A DNA stretch of 64,000 bases from JBELHR01 sp042091275 (GTDB lineage: Bacteria > Bacteroidota > Bacteroidia > Flavobacteriales > Flavobacteriaceae). The stretch is from assembly GCA_042091275.1 (NCBI GenBank), contig JBELHR010000006.1, positions 11,230-75,229 on the forward strand, read 5' to 3'. The notes under the pieces were generated by a model that was not told where the DNA came from, searched no databases, and worked only from the letters and a program-made list of their open reading frames with translations. The translations under genes and the position numbers were made by a program. Positions 1 to 8,250 of this stretch are shown here, piece by piece; position 1 is the first letter of the stretch; every line of letters starts with the position of its first letter.

Positions 1-447
1 CGTGTTACAAAAGTAACTAAAGGTGGTAGAACTTTTGGATTTTCTGCAATTGTGGTTGTAGGAAATGGAGATGGTGTAGTAGGACATGGTCTTGGTAAAT
101 CTTTAGACGTTGCTTCAGCTATCGCAAAAGCAATTGAAGATGCTAAGAAAAACTTAGTTCGTATTCCAATTATTAGCGCTACTTTGCCGCACGAAGTGAA
201 AGGGAAATTTGGAGGTGCGAAAGTATTCCTAAAACCTGCATCACATGGTACTGGAGTTATTGCTGGTGGAGCTGTACGTTCGGTTCTGGATTCTGTAGGA
301 GTGCATGATGTACTTTCAAAATCACAAGGATCTTCAAACCCTCACAATGTAGTGAAAGCTACGTTTGATGCTTTACACCAATTGAGAAGCGCACAACAAG
401 TGGCTGATCAAAGAGGTATTTCTTTAGATAAATTGTTCAAAGGATAA
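1..447 (+). CDS. rpsE: 30S ribosomal protein S5 (5' partial)
   Basis: C-terminal 148 residues of ribosomal protein S5, a small-subunit protein that helps keep decoding accurate. The reading frame is open from base 1 (RVTKVTKGGRTFGFSAIVVVG), so the gene starts upstream of the window; the GTG at 52 is an internal Val codon. The visible part carries the S5 glycine-rich segment VVGNGDGVVGHGLGKS and the C-terminal fold with GTGVIAGGAVRSVLDSVGVHDVLSKSQGS. S5 is normally about 170 residues, so roughly 25 are missing. It is followed 11 bp later by rpmD, the usual spc-operon order. Confidence 0.97.
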   Translation, partial: RVTKVTKGGRTFGFSAIVVVGNGDGVVGHGLGKSLDVASAIAKAIEDAKKNLVRIPIISATLPHEVKGKFGGAKVFLKPASHGTGVIAGGAVRSVLDSVGVHDVLSKSQGSSNPHNVVKATFDALHQLRSAQQVADQRGISLDKLFKG

Positions 448-458
448 TCGTAACTACA

Positions 459-641
459 ATGGGAAAAATTAGAATTAAACAAGTAAGAAGCCAAATCAGA
501 CGTCCTCAAGATCAGAAGAGAACGCTTGAAGCTTTAGGCTTAAGAAAGATGAACCAAGTAGTTGAGCACGATGATTCTGCAACAATTCTTGGAATGGTAA
601 ATAAAGTTAAACACTTAATTTCTGTTGAAGAAATTAAATAA
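459..641 (+). CDS. rpmD: 50S ribosomal protein L30
   Basis: Sixty-residue L30, a small large-subunit protein. The sequence begins MGKIRIKQVRSQIRRPQDQK and contains TLEALGLRKMNQVVEHDD, the family core. Length is normal for bacterial L30. It lies between rpsE and rplO with 11 and 12 bp spacers, as in the spc operon, and must be co-transcribed since no promoter fits in those gaps. Confidence 0.97.
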   Translation: MGKIRIKQVRSQIRRPQDQKRTLEALGLRKMNQVVEHDDSATILGMVNKVKHLISVEEIK

Positions 642-653
642 CATATTCTAGAC

Positions 654-1103
654 ATGAGTTTAAGTAACTTAAAACCGGCAGGAGGATCTGTTAAAAAAGG
701 TAAGAGAATAGCTAGAGGACAAGGTTCTGGTAAAGGTGGTACCGCTACTAGAGGACATAATGGTCAAAAGTCTCGTTCAGGTTATTCTAGAAAGATTGGT
801 TTTGAAGGTGGTCAGATGCCTCTTCAAAGACGTGTGCCTAAGTTTGGATTTACAAACATAAACCGCAAGGAATATGTTGGTGTGAATCTAGATAAACTTC
901 AGGAACTCGTAGAAAATGGACGTATTACTGAAACTGTTGATATGGCTGTTCTTGTAGAGAACCGTTTGGCTCGCAAAAATGACTTAGTGAAAATTTTAGG
1001 TCGTGGTGAGTTGAAAGCTAAATTGAATATTACAGTTCATAAATATACTGCAACTGCTAAGCAAGCTATTGAAGCTGCTGGTGGATCTGCGGATACCCTA
1101 TAA
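654..1103 (+). CDS. rplO: 50S ribosomal protein L15
   Basis: L15, 149 residues, a large-subunit assembly protein. The N-terminus MSLSNLKPAGGSVKKGKRIARG and the basic glycine-rich stretch GSGKGGTATRGHNGQKSRSG are diagnostic, followed by the FEGGQMPLQRRVPKFGF core. ATG start at 654 sits 12 bp after rpmD, and secY follows 14 bp downstream, so it is an internal spc-operon gene. Confidence 0.97.
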   Translation: MSLSNLKPAGGSVKKGKRIARGQGSGKGGTATRGHNGQKSRSGYSRKIGFEGGQMPLQRRVPKFGFTNINRKEYVGVNLDKLQELVENGRITETVDMAVLVENRLARKNDLVKILGRGELKAKLNITVHKYTATAKQAIEAAGGSADTL

Positions 1104-1117
1104 ATATCCCCTAGTAA

Positions 1118-2446
1118 ATGAAAAAATTTATATCTACTATAGAAGACATTTGGAAGATTGAAGAATTGCGTACTAAGATTCTTTTAACTTTAGGTTTGAT
1201 GGCGGTTTACCGTTTTACAGCGCAGATTCCACTGCCTGGTATCGATCCTTTAGCACTAGACGCTTTAGCAGCTCAAACTGACTCAGGTCTTCTTGGTTTA
1301 TTAAACGCATTTACAGGTGGTGCATTTGCACAAGCTTCAATTATGGCATTAGGAATAATGCCATATATTTCTGCTTCTATTGTTGTTCAGTTAATGGGTC
1401 TAGCGATTCCTTATCTACAGAAACTTCAAAAGGATGGAGAAAGTGGAAGAAAGAGAATTAACCAAATCACAAGGTGGTTGACTATAGGTATTACTATGGT
1501 TCAAGGACCTGCTTACATTGCTAACATGCATAGTATTTTACCAGAATCGTCTTTCCTAGTTGGGAATTTCGAATTTGTTGTTTCTTCTATGGTGTTGTTG
1601 ACAGCAGGTACTATCTTTGCCATGTGGTTAGGAGAAAAGATAACTGATAAAGGTATTGGTAACGGAATTTCATTACTTATTATGATCGGAATTATAGCGC
1701 GCTTCCCGAGTTCATTTGTTCAAGAGATATACTCTAGAACAGAGCAGTCGAATGGAGGTCTGATTATGATTCTTATCGAAGTTGTGGTTTGGTTTGCTAT
1801 TATTTTAGCTTCAGTATACTTGGTTACTGCCGTTCGAAGAATACCAGTGCAATACGCTAGACGTACTGCTGTTGGAAATATTCAAGACGTTGCAGGTGCA
1901 AGACAGTATATTCCATTAAAATTAAACTCTGCAGGAGTTATGCCAATCATCTTTGCACAAGCTATCATGTTTGTACCAGGAGCTTTGGCGAGAAATGCTG
2001 AAGGTGGTGCTGCCTCTTTCCTAGCGAGCTTCGCAGACTTTAACGGTTTGGGTTATAACGTTTTGTTTGCTGTTTTAATTATAGTGTTTAGTTATTTCTA
2101 TACAGCGATAACTATACCTACTAATAAGATGGCAGATGATTTGAAGAAAAGTGGTGGATTTATTCCTGGTGTTAAGCCCGGAGCGGATACGGCTGATAAA
2201 TTAGATGGTATCCTTTCACGTATAACTTTTCCAGGTTCATTATTCTTGGCTTTAATTGCTGTATTACCGGCAGTTGTCGCTCAATTTGGTGTTCAGCAAA
2301 ACTGGGCATTGTTTTATGGTGGTACCTCATTGATCATTATGGTTGGTGTAGCTATCGATACAATTCAACAAATTAATTCTTATTTATTGAATCGTCATTA
2401 CGATGGTTTGATGAAGACAGGATCAAGAAGAAAAGCTTCAATCTAA
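1118..2446 (+). CDS. secY: Protein translocase subunit SecY
   Basis: Central channel of the SecYEG translocon in the inner membrane, 442 residues with about ten hydrophobic helices. Recognisable segments are the plug region near residues 60-75 (GLLGLLNAFTGGAFAQASIMALGIMPYISASI), GEKITDKGIGNGISLLI, and the cytoplasmic loops with RRIPVQYARR and PGVKPGADTADKLD, which contact SecA and the ribosome. Full length. It follows rplO by 14 bp and precedes infA by 4 bp; adk and map, which separate secY and infA in many other bacteria, are absent here. Confidence 0.98.
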   Translation: MKKFISTIEDIWKIEELRTKILLTLGLMAVYRFTAQIPLPGIDPLALDALAAQTDSGLLGLLNAFTGGAFAQASIMALGIMPYISASIVVQLMGLAIPYLQKLQKDGESGRKRINQITRWLTIGITMVQGPAYIANMHSILPESSFLVGNFEFVVSSMVLLTAGTIFAMWLGEKITDKGIGNGISLLIMIGIIARFPSSFVQEIYSRTEQSNGGLIMILIEVVVWFAIILASVYLVTAVRRIPVQYARRTAVGNIQDVAGARQYIPLKLNSAGVMPIIFAQAIMFVPGALARNAEGGAASFLASFADFNGLGYNVLFAVLIIVFSYFYTAITIPTNKMADDLKKSGGFIPGVKPGADTADKLDGILSRITFPGSLFLALIAVLPAVVAQFGVQQNWALFYGGTSLIIMVGVAIDTIQQINSYLLNRHYDGLMKTGSRRKASI

Positions 2447-2450
2447 GACT

Positions 2451-2666
2451 ATGGCAAAGCAATCAGCAATACAATTAGACGGAAGAATAACAGAGGCCTT
2501 ATCAAATGCAATGTTCCGCGTTGAACTTGATAATGGACATATTGTTACTGCACATATCTCAGGTAAGATGCGTATGCACTACATTAAGTTGTTACCAGGA
2601 GATAAAGTGAAGTTAGAGATGAGTCCTTACGATTTGACTAAGGCTAGAATTACTTATAGATACTAA
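2451..2666 (+). CDS. infA: Translation initiation factor IF-1
   Basis: IF-1, a single OB-fold protein of 71 residues that occupies the ribosomal A site during initiation. MAKQSAIQLDGRITEALSNAMFRVELDNGH and GKMRMHYIKLLPGDKVKLEMSPYDLTKARITYRY match the family over the full length. It starts 4 bp after secY, implying tight coupling. Confidence 0.97.
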   Translation: MAKQSAIQLDGRITEALSNAMFRVELDNGHIVTAHISGKMRMHYIKLLPGDKVKLEMSPYDLTKARITYRY

Positions 2667-2686
2667 GATACTAATAGAATAAAACG

Positions 2687-2803
2687 ATGAAAGTTAGAGC
2701 ATCAGTAAAAAAGAGAAGTGCCGAGTGCAAGATTGTGCGAAGAAAAGGCAGATTATATGTAATCAACAAAAAGAATCCTAGATTTAAACAAAGACAAGGA
2801 TAA
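2687..2803 (+). CDS. rpmJ: 50S ribosomal protein L36
   Basis: Short gene of 38 codons plus stop between infA and rpsM, with ATG at 2687 and TAA at 2801-2803. The product reads MKVRASVKKRSAECKIVRRK followed by GRLYVINKKNPRFKQRQG, clearly L36. Classical L36 binds zinc through three Cys and one His. Here the first Cys is Ser, the third is Asn (YVIN) and the His is Phe (PRFKQ), leaving one Cys, so this is a zinc-independent (C-minus) form. rpsM starts 2 bp after the stop. Confidence 0.96.
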   Translation: MKVRASVKKRSAECKIVRRKGRLYVINKKNPRFKQRQG

Positions 2804-2805
2804 TT

Positions 2806-3180
2806 ATGGCAAGAATAGCAGGTATTGACATTCCTAGAAACAAAAGAGGAGTTATCGCATTAACTTATATCTTTGGTGTGGGAAGAAGTAGAGCTAAACA
2901 AGTTTTAGCAGCGTCAGGAGTTGACGAGAGTACTAAAGTTCAAGATTGGACGGATGAGGAAATCGGAAAAATTCGTGAGAATGTAGGATCTTTTACTATT
3001 GAAGGTGAATTGCGTTCAGAGGTTCAATTAAACATCAAACGTTTAATGGATATCGGATGTTACAGAGGTATTCGTCATCGTGCAGGGCTTCCATTGAGAG
3101 GTCAGCGTACTAAGAATAACTCTCGTACTAGAAAAGGAAAGAGAAAAACAGTAGCTAACAAAAAGAAAGCAACTAAATAA
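2806..3180 (+). CDS. rpsM: 30S ribosomal protein S13
   Basis: S13, 124 residues, in the small-subunit head, where it contacts P-site tRNA and forms intersubunit bridges. MARIAGIDIPRNKRGVIALTYIFGVGR is the family N-terminus, and the C-terminus has the RGIRHRAGLPLRGQRTKNNSRTRKGK tail that reaches the tRNA. Starts 2 bp after rpmJ as first gene of the alpha-operon part; rpsK follows after 12 bp. Confidence 0.98.
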   Translation: MARIAGIDIPRNKRGVIALTYIFGVGRSRAKQVLAASGVDESTKVQDWTDEEIGKIRENVGSFTIEGELRSEVQLNIKRLMDIGCYRGIRHRAGLPLRGQRTKNNSRTRKGKRKTVANKKKATK

Positions 3181-3192
3181 TAACTAGGAATT

Positions 3193-3576
3193 ATGGCAAA
3201 ATCAAGTGCAAAAAAACGTAAAGTTATTGTTGAAGCTATCGGTGAAGCACATATCACAGCTTCGTTTAACAACATAATTATCTCATTGACAAACAAGAAG
3301 GGTGAAGTGATCGCATGGTCGTCAGCTGGAAAAATGGGATTTAGAGGATCTAAGAAAAACACTCCTTACGCGGCCCAAACTGCAGCTGAGGATTGTGCAG
3401 GTGTAGCTAGAGAAGCTGGATTGCGCAAGGTAAAGGTATACGTTAAAGGACCTGGAAATGGTCGTGAAAACGCAATCAGAACATTGCACAACTCTGGAAT
3501 CGAAGTAACTGAGATTATCGATGTTACTCCAATGCCACACAATGGATGTCGTCCTCCAAAAAGACGTAGAGTATAA
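3193..3576 (+). CDS. rpsK: 30S ribosomal protein S11
   Basis: S11, 127 residues, a platform protein near the E site. The ITASFNNIIISLTNKKGEVIAWSSAGKMGFRGSKKNTPYAAQ segment and the C-terminal DVTPMPHNGCRPPKRRRV are strongly conserved. Followed by an unusually long 86 bp spacer before rpsD, while the other spacers in this operon are 2-30 bp. Confidence 0.98.
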   Translation: MAKSSAKKRKVIVEAIGEAHITASFNNIIISLTNKKGEVIAWSSAGKMGFRGSKKNTPYAAQTAAEDCAGVAREAGLRKVKVYVKGPGNGRENAIRTLHNSGIEVTEIIDVTPMPHNGCRPPKRRRV

Positions 3577-3662
3577 TTTAATATATTTATTAACTGAAAT
3601 AGGATTTCTATTATCGAAGGATATAAGCCTGAATTCATAATACCTATTTAAAATAACAGAAA
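3577..3662 (+). promoter_or_regulatory. rpsK-rpsD leader with alternative hairpins
   Basis: This 86-base spacer is long for the operon. It contains a local hairpin GAAAT-agg-ATTTC at 3596-3608 and a competing long-range pair AAATAGG (3597-3603) with CCTATTT (3643-3649), the latter ending 11 bases before the rpsD start codon. S4, the rpsD product, is known in other bacteria to repress its own operon translationally, so an S4-responsive leader is conceivable. Only the complementarity is seen; the function is inferred. Confidence 0.25.
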
Positions 3663-4268
3663 ATGGCAAGATATACAGGACCAAAAACTAAAATCGCACG
3701 TAAGTTTGGCGAAGCGATTTTTGGAGATGACAAAGCGTTTGAAAAACGTAATTATCCTCCAGGACAACATGGGGTTTCTAAACGTAGAGGGAAGAAATCA
3801 GAGTATGCAATTCAATTGCAAGAAAAACAAAAAGCTAAATATACTTACGGTATTTTAGAGCGTCAATTCAGTAACTTATTTGCTGAAGCTTCTAGAAGAA
3901 AAGGTATTACTGGTGAATTGTTGTTACAATTATGTGAATCTCGTTTAGATAATGTTGTTTACCGTTTAGGTGTTGCTAACTCTAGAAGAGCTGCAAGACA
4001 ATTAGTATCTCATAGACATATTACTGTCAATGGTGAGATTGTAAATATTCCATCTTATTCTTTAAAAGCTGGTGATGTTGTGGGAGTAAGAGAAAAATCC
4101 AAGTCTTTAGAAGCTATCGAAAGTGCACTAGCTGGAAACAGTAATGTATACGAATGGTTGACTTGGAACGCTGAAACGAAGCAGGGAACTTACGTAAGTA
4201 TTCCTGAGCGTCTACAGATTCCAGAAAATATCAAAGAACAATTAATTGTAGAGTTATACTCTAAATAA
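3663..4268 (+). CDS. rpsD: 30S ribosomal protein S4
   Basis: S4, 201 residues, a primary 16S rRNA binding protein and decoding-fidelity factor. It has the N-terminal MARYTGPKTKIARKFGEA, the NYPPGQHGVSKRRGKKSEYAIQLQEKQK segment, and an S4 RNA-binding domain around residues 90-155 (ESRLDNVVYRLGVANSRRAARQLVSHRHITVNGE). The N-terminal zinc cysteines of some S4 proteins are absent. rpoA follows 20 bp downstream. Confidence 0.98.
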   Translation: MARYTGPKTKIARKFGEAIFGDDKAFEKRNYPPGQHGVSKRRGKKSEYAIQLQEKQKAKYTYGILERQFSNLFAEASRRKGITGELLLQLCESRLDNVVYRLGVANSRRAARQLVSHRHITVNGEIVNIPSYSLKAGDVVGVREKSKSLEAIESALAGNSNVYEWLTWNAETKQGTYVSIPERLQIPENIKEQLIVELYSK

Positions 4269-4288
4269 TTTTTGACACCAGTTAAACT

Positions 4289-5281
4289 ATGGCAATTTTA
4301 AATTTTCAGAAACCAGACAAAGTAATCATGATAGAATCTACCGATTTTGAAGGTAGATTTGAGTTTCGTCCTTTAGAACCAGGTTTTGGTTTGACGGTTG
4401 GAAACGCTTTGCGTCGTGTGCTTTTGTCTTCTCTAGAAGGTTTCGCTATCACTTCTCTTCGAGTGGAAGGTGTAGAGCATGAGTTCTCTACAATTCCGGG
4501 AGTAGTGGAAGACGTAACCGAAATTATCTTGAATCTTAAACAAGTTCGTTTTAAGAAACAGATTGAAGATACGGATCGCGAATCTGTTAACGTTTCAGTT
4601 TCAGGTCAAGGACAATTGACTGCGGGTGATTTGCAAAAATTCATCTCCGGTTTCCAAGTATTGAATACGGATTTGGTTATCTGTAACATGGAAGAGTCTG
4701 TTAAGATTGACATGGAATTATCTATCGAAAAAGGTAGAGGATTCGTTCCAGCTGAAGAGAATAAAAAATCAAATGCACCACTTGGTACTATATTTACAGA
4801 TTCTATTTACACTCCTATAAAGAATGTAAAATACGCTGTAGAGAATTACCGTGTAGAGCAGAAGACGGATTATGAGAAATTAGTTTTTGATATAAAAACA
4901 GATGGATCTATCAATCCTAAGGCCGCTCTTACTGAAGCTGCAAAGATTTTAATTCACCACTTTATGTTGTTTTCTGATGAGCGTATCACCCTTGAGGCTG
5001 ATGAGCGTGCTCAAACAGAAACATATGATGAGGAATCTTTACACATGCGTCAGTTGTTGAAAACAAAATTAATCGATATGGATCTTTCGGTTCGTGCGTT
5101 GAATTGTTTGAAAGCAGCAGAGGTTGAAACACTGGGAGACTTAGTGTCATATAACAAGAATGACTTGATGAAGTTTAGAAACTTTGGAAAAAAATCATTG
5201 ACTGAACTAGATGAGCTAGTGAATTCAAAAGGATTGAGTTTCGGAATGGATTTGAGCAAGTACAAATTAGATAAAGAATAA
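4289..5281 (+). CDS. rpoA: DNA-directed RNA polymerase subunit alpha
   Basis: RNA polymerase alpha, 330 residues. The N-terminal assembly domain (about 1-230) has FEFRPLEPGFGLTVGNALRRVLLSSLEG and the C-terminal domain (about 250-325) has MDLSVRALNCLKAAEVETLGDLVSYNKNDLMKFRNFGKKSLTELDEL, the helix-hairpin-helix that binds UP elements and activators. Length is standard. rplQ follows after 30 bp, the conserved end of the alpha operon. Confidence 0.98.
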   Translation: MAILNFQKPDKVIMIESTDFEGRFEFRPLEPGFGLTVGNALRRVLLSSLEGFAITSLRVEGVEHEFSTIPGVVEDVTEIILNLKQVRFKKQIEDTDRESVNVSVSGQGQLTAGDLQKFISGFQVLNTDLVICNMEESVKIDMELSIEKGRGFVPAEENKKSNAPLGTIFTDSIYTPIKNVKYAVENYRVEQKTDYEKLVFDIKTDGSINPKAALTEAAKILIHHFMLFSDERITLEADERAQTETYDEESLHMRQLLKTKLIDMDLSVRALNCLKAAEVETLGDLVSYNKNDLMKFRNFGKKSLTELDELVNSKGLSFGMDLSKYKLDKE

Positions 5282-5311
5282 CCACAAACTACGGTTTAAA
5301 AGGTTTTAGAG

Positions 5312-5788
5312 ATGAGACACGGAAAGAAATTTAACCATTTAGGAAGAAAGACAGCCCACAGAAAAGCAATGTTGGCTAATATGGCTTGTTCTTTAATAGA
5401 GCACAAGCGCATAAATACGACTGATGCAAAAGCTAAGGCTTTACGTCAGTTTATTGAACCCTTAATTACAAAGTCTAAAACAGACAACACGCACAATCGT
5501 CGTGTAGTATTTAGTTATTTACGTAACAAATTTGCTGTTACAGAATTGTTTAAAGAGGTTTCTGTAAAAGTTGGAGATCGTCCAGGAGGATATACTCGTA
5601 TAATCAAATTAGGAAATCGTCAAGGAGATAATGCTTCTATGGCTATGATTGAACTAGTTGATTACAACGAAGTATACAATCCAAACGGAGCGAAGAAAAA
5701 GAAATCTACTCGTAGAGGTAGAAAGAAAGCTACGGCTACTGAGGCAGCTCCTGTTGCACCAGCTACTGAAGAAGCTTCAGAAGAATAA
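5312..5788 (+). CDS. rplQ: 50S ribosomal protein L17
   Basis: L17, 158 residues. The family core spans about 1-120 (MRHGKKFNHLGRKTAHRKAML, INTTDAKAKALRQFIEPLITK, DRPGGYTRIIKLGNRQGDNASMAMIELV). The remaining ~35 residues are a Lys/Ala/Glu-rich tail (KKKKSTRRGRKKATATEAAP and on), a low-complexity extension common in Bacteroidota. Last gene of the ribosomal operon; a terminator lies 25 bp after the stop. Confidence 0.97.
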   Translation: MRHGKKFNHLGRKTAHRKAMLANMACSLIEHKRINTTDAKAKALRQFIEPLITKSKTDNTHNRRVVFSYLRNKFAVTELFKEVSVKVGDRPGGYTRIIKLGNRQGDNASMAMIELVDYNEVYNPNGAKKKKSTRRGRKKATATEAAPVAPATEEASEE

Positions 5789-5812
5789 TATGTATTAGTA
5801 CTATTAAATATT

Positions 5813-5848
5813 AAAAGGATAAGTTATTTTAGCTTATCCTTTTTTTTT
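5813..5848 (+). terminator. Terminator of the ribosomal protein operon
   Basis: Perfect 11-bp inverted repeat AAAAGGATAAG (5813-5823) and CTTATCCTTTT (5833-5843), separated by a 9-base loop and followed by a run of T. This is a classical intrinsic terminator between rplQ and carA. Confidence 0.9.
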
Positions 5849-5865
5849 GAAAATTATTTGTAGAT

Positions 5866-6837
5866 ATGAAAAAATTTGAACAACACAAGAAGGCAGTTTT
5901 ACTACTTGCAGATGGAACTGTTTTTGAGGGAAAGTCTATTGGTATCGAAGGTACCGCGGTAGGAGAAATTTGTTTTAATACCGGTATGACTGGTTACCAA
6001 GAAGTTTTTACAGACCCATCTTATTTTGGTCAATTGATGGTTACTACCAATGCGCATATTGGTAACTATGGAGTAAATAAAGAAGAAGTAGAATCCGAGA
6101 GCATCAAGATTTCAGGTTTGATTTGTCGAAATTTTTCGATGAATTATTCTCGTATTGATGCAGAGGGTAGTCTTTTTGATTATTTCAAGGATCAAAATGT
6201 TGTGGCAATATCTGATGTGGACACACGAGCAGTAGTATCTTATATNNNNNNNNNNNNNNNNNNNNNNNNNNNNNNNNNNNNNNNNNNNNNNNNNNNNNNN
6301 NNNNNNNNNNNNNNNNNNNNNNNNNNNNNNNNNNNNNNNNNNNNNGTAAAGGTCTTTCCTTACAACGCTACTTTTGAAGAGTTAAAATCTTTTGATCCAC
6401 ATGGATACTTTTTATCTAATGGTCCTGGTGATCCAGAGCCTTTAGTTGAAGCTCAAACGTTGGCAAAGAAAGTTATCGAAGCTGGTGCTCCACTTTTCGG
6501 AATTTGTTTAGGACATCAAGTCATCGCTAACGCGAATGATATGACTACTTATAAAATGCACAATGGGCATCGCGGAATCAATCACCCTGTTATCAATTTA
6601 TTAACAGGTAAAGGGGAGATTACTTCGCAAAATCACGGTTTTGTTGTCAAAAAAGAAGATTTGATTGCTAATGAGGAATTTGAATTGAGCCACGAGCATT
6701 TAAATGATAAGACCGTCGCTGGTATGCGAATGAAAAACAAACCTGTTTTTTCTGTTCAATACCACCCAGAAGCTAATCCTGGACCTCACGATTCGTCTTA
6801 TTTATTCGATGAATTTATCGAATTGATGAAGGCTTAG
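5866..6837 (+). CDS. carA: Carbamoyl-phosphate synthase small subunit (interrupted by assembly gap)
   Basis: Glutamine amidotransferase subunit of carbamoyl-phosphate synthase, which feeds ammonia to CarB for pyrimidine and arginine synthesis. N-terminal domain: LLADGTVFEGKSIG, FNTGMTGYQEVFTDPSYFGQ, SDVDTRAVVSY. After the gap comes the class I GATase domain: LSNGPGDPEP, GICLGHQV with the nucleophile Cys, and YHPEANPGPHDS with the catalytic His-Glu. One hundred N at 6246-6345 hide the middle. CarA is normally about 370-380 residues; by comparison with E. coli CarA some 80 residues should lie there, so the true gap is probably near 240-250 bp. The frame matches on both sides, so nothing suggests a pseudogene. 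Confidence 0.95.
   Translation: MKKFEQHKKAVLLLADGTVFEGKSIGIEGTAVGEICFNTGMTGYQEVFTDPSYFGQLMVTTNAHIGNYGVNKEEVESESIKISGLICRNFSMNYSRIDAEGSLFDYFKDQNVVAISDVDTRAVVSYXXXXXXXXXXXXXXXXXXXXXXXXXXXXXXXXXXVKVFPYNATFEELKSFDPHGYFLSNGPGDPEPLVEAQTLAKKVIEAGAPLFGICLGHQVIANANDMTTYKMHNGHRGINHPVINLLTGKGEITSQNHGFVVKKEDLIANEEFELSHEHLNDKTVAGMRMKNKPVFSVQYHPEANPGPHDSSYLFDEFIELMKA
6246..6345. other. Assembly gap (100 N)
   Basis: Exactly 100 unknown bases inside carA. This is a conventional placeholder for a scaffold gap; about 80 residues of CarA are expected here rather than the 33-34 the placeholder allows. Confidence 0.98.
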
Positions 6838-6854
6838 TGAGCTATAAATATTTG

Positions 6855-6912
6855 ACTCTATCGTTTTCGCAATTTGCAGCTAGCATCTTCGCGATTCGAT
6901 AGGGTATTTTTA
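6855..6912 (+). terminator. Possible terminator between carA and eno
   Basis: Inverted repeat ACTCTATCG near 6855-6863 pairs with CGATAGGGT near 6896-6904 (one G-T pair) and is followed by ATTTTTAA. The loop is long, with an inner CGC/GCG pair. It lies just after the carA stop, so a weak terminator is likely, though a leader element of eno is also possible. Confidence 0.4.
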
Positions 6913-6941
6913 ACTTTACGTTTTAAAGAAATTATAATATT

Positions 6942-8231
6942 ATGAGTTTAATCTTAAGTGTACATGCCCGTCAAATATTCGATTCAAGGGGAAACCCAAC
7001 TGTTGAAGTAGATGTGGTTACAGAAACAGGTGTTTTAGGTCGTGCTGCAGTTCCGTCAGGAGCTTCAACAGGAGAACACGAAGCAGTGGAATTACGTGAT
7101 GGCGGTAAGGACTATATGGGTAAAGGTGTTTTGAAAGCTATTGAAAACGTCAATACAATTATTGCAGAAGAGCTTTTGGGCTTTGATGTTTACGAGCAAA
7201 ATGCTATCGATCAGTTAATGATTGATTTGGATGGGACAGAGAATAAATCTCGTCTTGGAGCCAATGCTATCCTTGGAGTTTCCCTTGCTGTAGCTAAAGC
7301 AGCTGCTCAAGAGGCAGGTATGCCATTATACAGATATGTCGGAGGGGTTAGTGGTAATACACTTCCTGTTCCTATGATGAATATAATCAACGGTGGTTCG
7401 CATTCGGATGCTCCTATCGCTTTTCAGGAATTTATGATTATGCCTGTTAAGGCGGAGAGTTTTAGCGAAGGCCTCAAGATGGGGACGGAGATTTTTCACA
7501 CCTTAAAAAAATTGATCAAAGACAGAGGTTTGAGTACAGCTGTCGGAGATGAGGGAGGTTTTGCTCCAAAGTTTGATGGTACAGAAGATGCTATTGAGAC
7601 TGTTCTAAAAGCTATTGAGCAAGCTGGATATTCAGCAGGAGATCAGATTATGCTCGCTTTGGATTGTGCTGCAGCCGAATTCTATGAAAACGGTCAATAC
7701 AATTATGCGAAATTCGAGGGTGAAATGGGAGCTGTTAGAGATTCTCGTGGTCAAGCGGATTATTTAGCTGAATTATCTGAAAAGTATCCAATTATATCTA
7801 TTGAGGATGGTATGGATGAGAATGACTGGGAAGGTTGGAAATATTTGACTGAAAAAGTTGGTGATCGCGTGCAATTAGTCGGAGACGATTTGTTTGTTAC
7901 AAACGTAGAAAGACTTTCTAGAGGTATCGAGAACAATACGGCAAATTCTATTTTGATCAAAGTGAATCAGATCGGTACATTAACCGAGACTATCGCTGCG
8001 GTGAACATGGCACACAATGCTGGTTACACTTCGGTTATGTCCCATCGTTCTGGTGAGACTGAAGACAATACTATCGCGGATTTAGCGGTCGGTTTGAATT
8101 GTGGTCAGATCAAAACTGGATCTGCATCGAGGTCAGATCGTATGGCGAAATACAACCAATTGCTCAGAATTGAGGAGGAATTAGCAGAAACTGCTTATTA
8201 TCCACAAGACAAAGCCTTTAAAGTTGGATAA
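6942..8231 (+). CDS. eno: Enolase
   Basis: Cytosolic glycolytic enzyme converting 2-phosphoglycerate to phosphoenolpyruvate, also an RNA degradosome partner in some bacteria; 429 residues, standard length. Visible motifs: ARQIFDSRGNPTVEVDV, VPSGASTGEHEAVELRDG, the Mg-binding LALDCAAAEF and SIEDGMDENDW segments, VGDDLFVTN, the catalytic-lysine segment ILIKVNQIGTLTE, and SHRSGETEDNTIADLAVG. Its own terminator follows. No Shine-Dalgarno is seen before the ATG (ATTATAATATT), as usual in this phylum. Confidence 0.98.
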   Translation: MSLILSVHARQIFDSRGNPTVEVDVVTETGVLGRAAVPSGASTGEHEAVELRDGGKDYMGKGVLKAIENVNTIIAEELLGFDVYEQNAIDQLMIDLDGTENKSRLGANAILGVSLAVAKAAAQEAGMPLYRYVGGVSGNTLPVPMMNIINGGSHSDAPIAFQEFMIMPVKAESFSEGLKMGTEIFHTLKKLIKDRGLSTAVGDEGGFAPKFDGTEDAIETVLKAIEQAGYSAGDQIMLALDCAAAEFYENGQYNYAKFEGEMGAVRDSRGQADYLAELSEKYPIISIEDGMDENDWEGWKYLTEKVGDRVQLVGDDLFVTNVERLSRGIENNTANSILIKVNQIGTLTETIAAVNMAHNAGYTSVMSHRSGETEDNTIADLAVGLNCGQIKTGSASRSDRMAKYNQLLRIEEELAETAYYPQDKAFKVG

Positions 8232-8250
8232 GCGTTAAGAAATATTTATG

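Noticed and set aside
52..447. GTG at 52 as a start for a separate short gene
   Set aside because: The frame is open from base 1 and the upstream codons continue the S5 sequence.
3322..3684. 120-codon minus-strand open frame opposite rpsK-rpsD
   Set aside because: It lies opposite conserved ribosomal genes, has no recognisable domain and reflects codon bias on the real strand.
5866..6837. carA as a pseudogene
   Set aside because: The interruption is a run of N, not a stop or frameshift, and both halves keep conserved residues.
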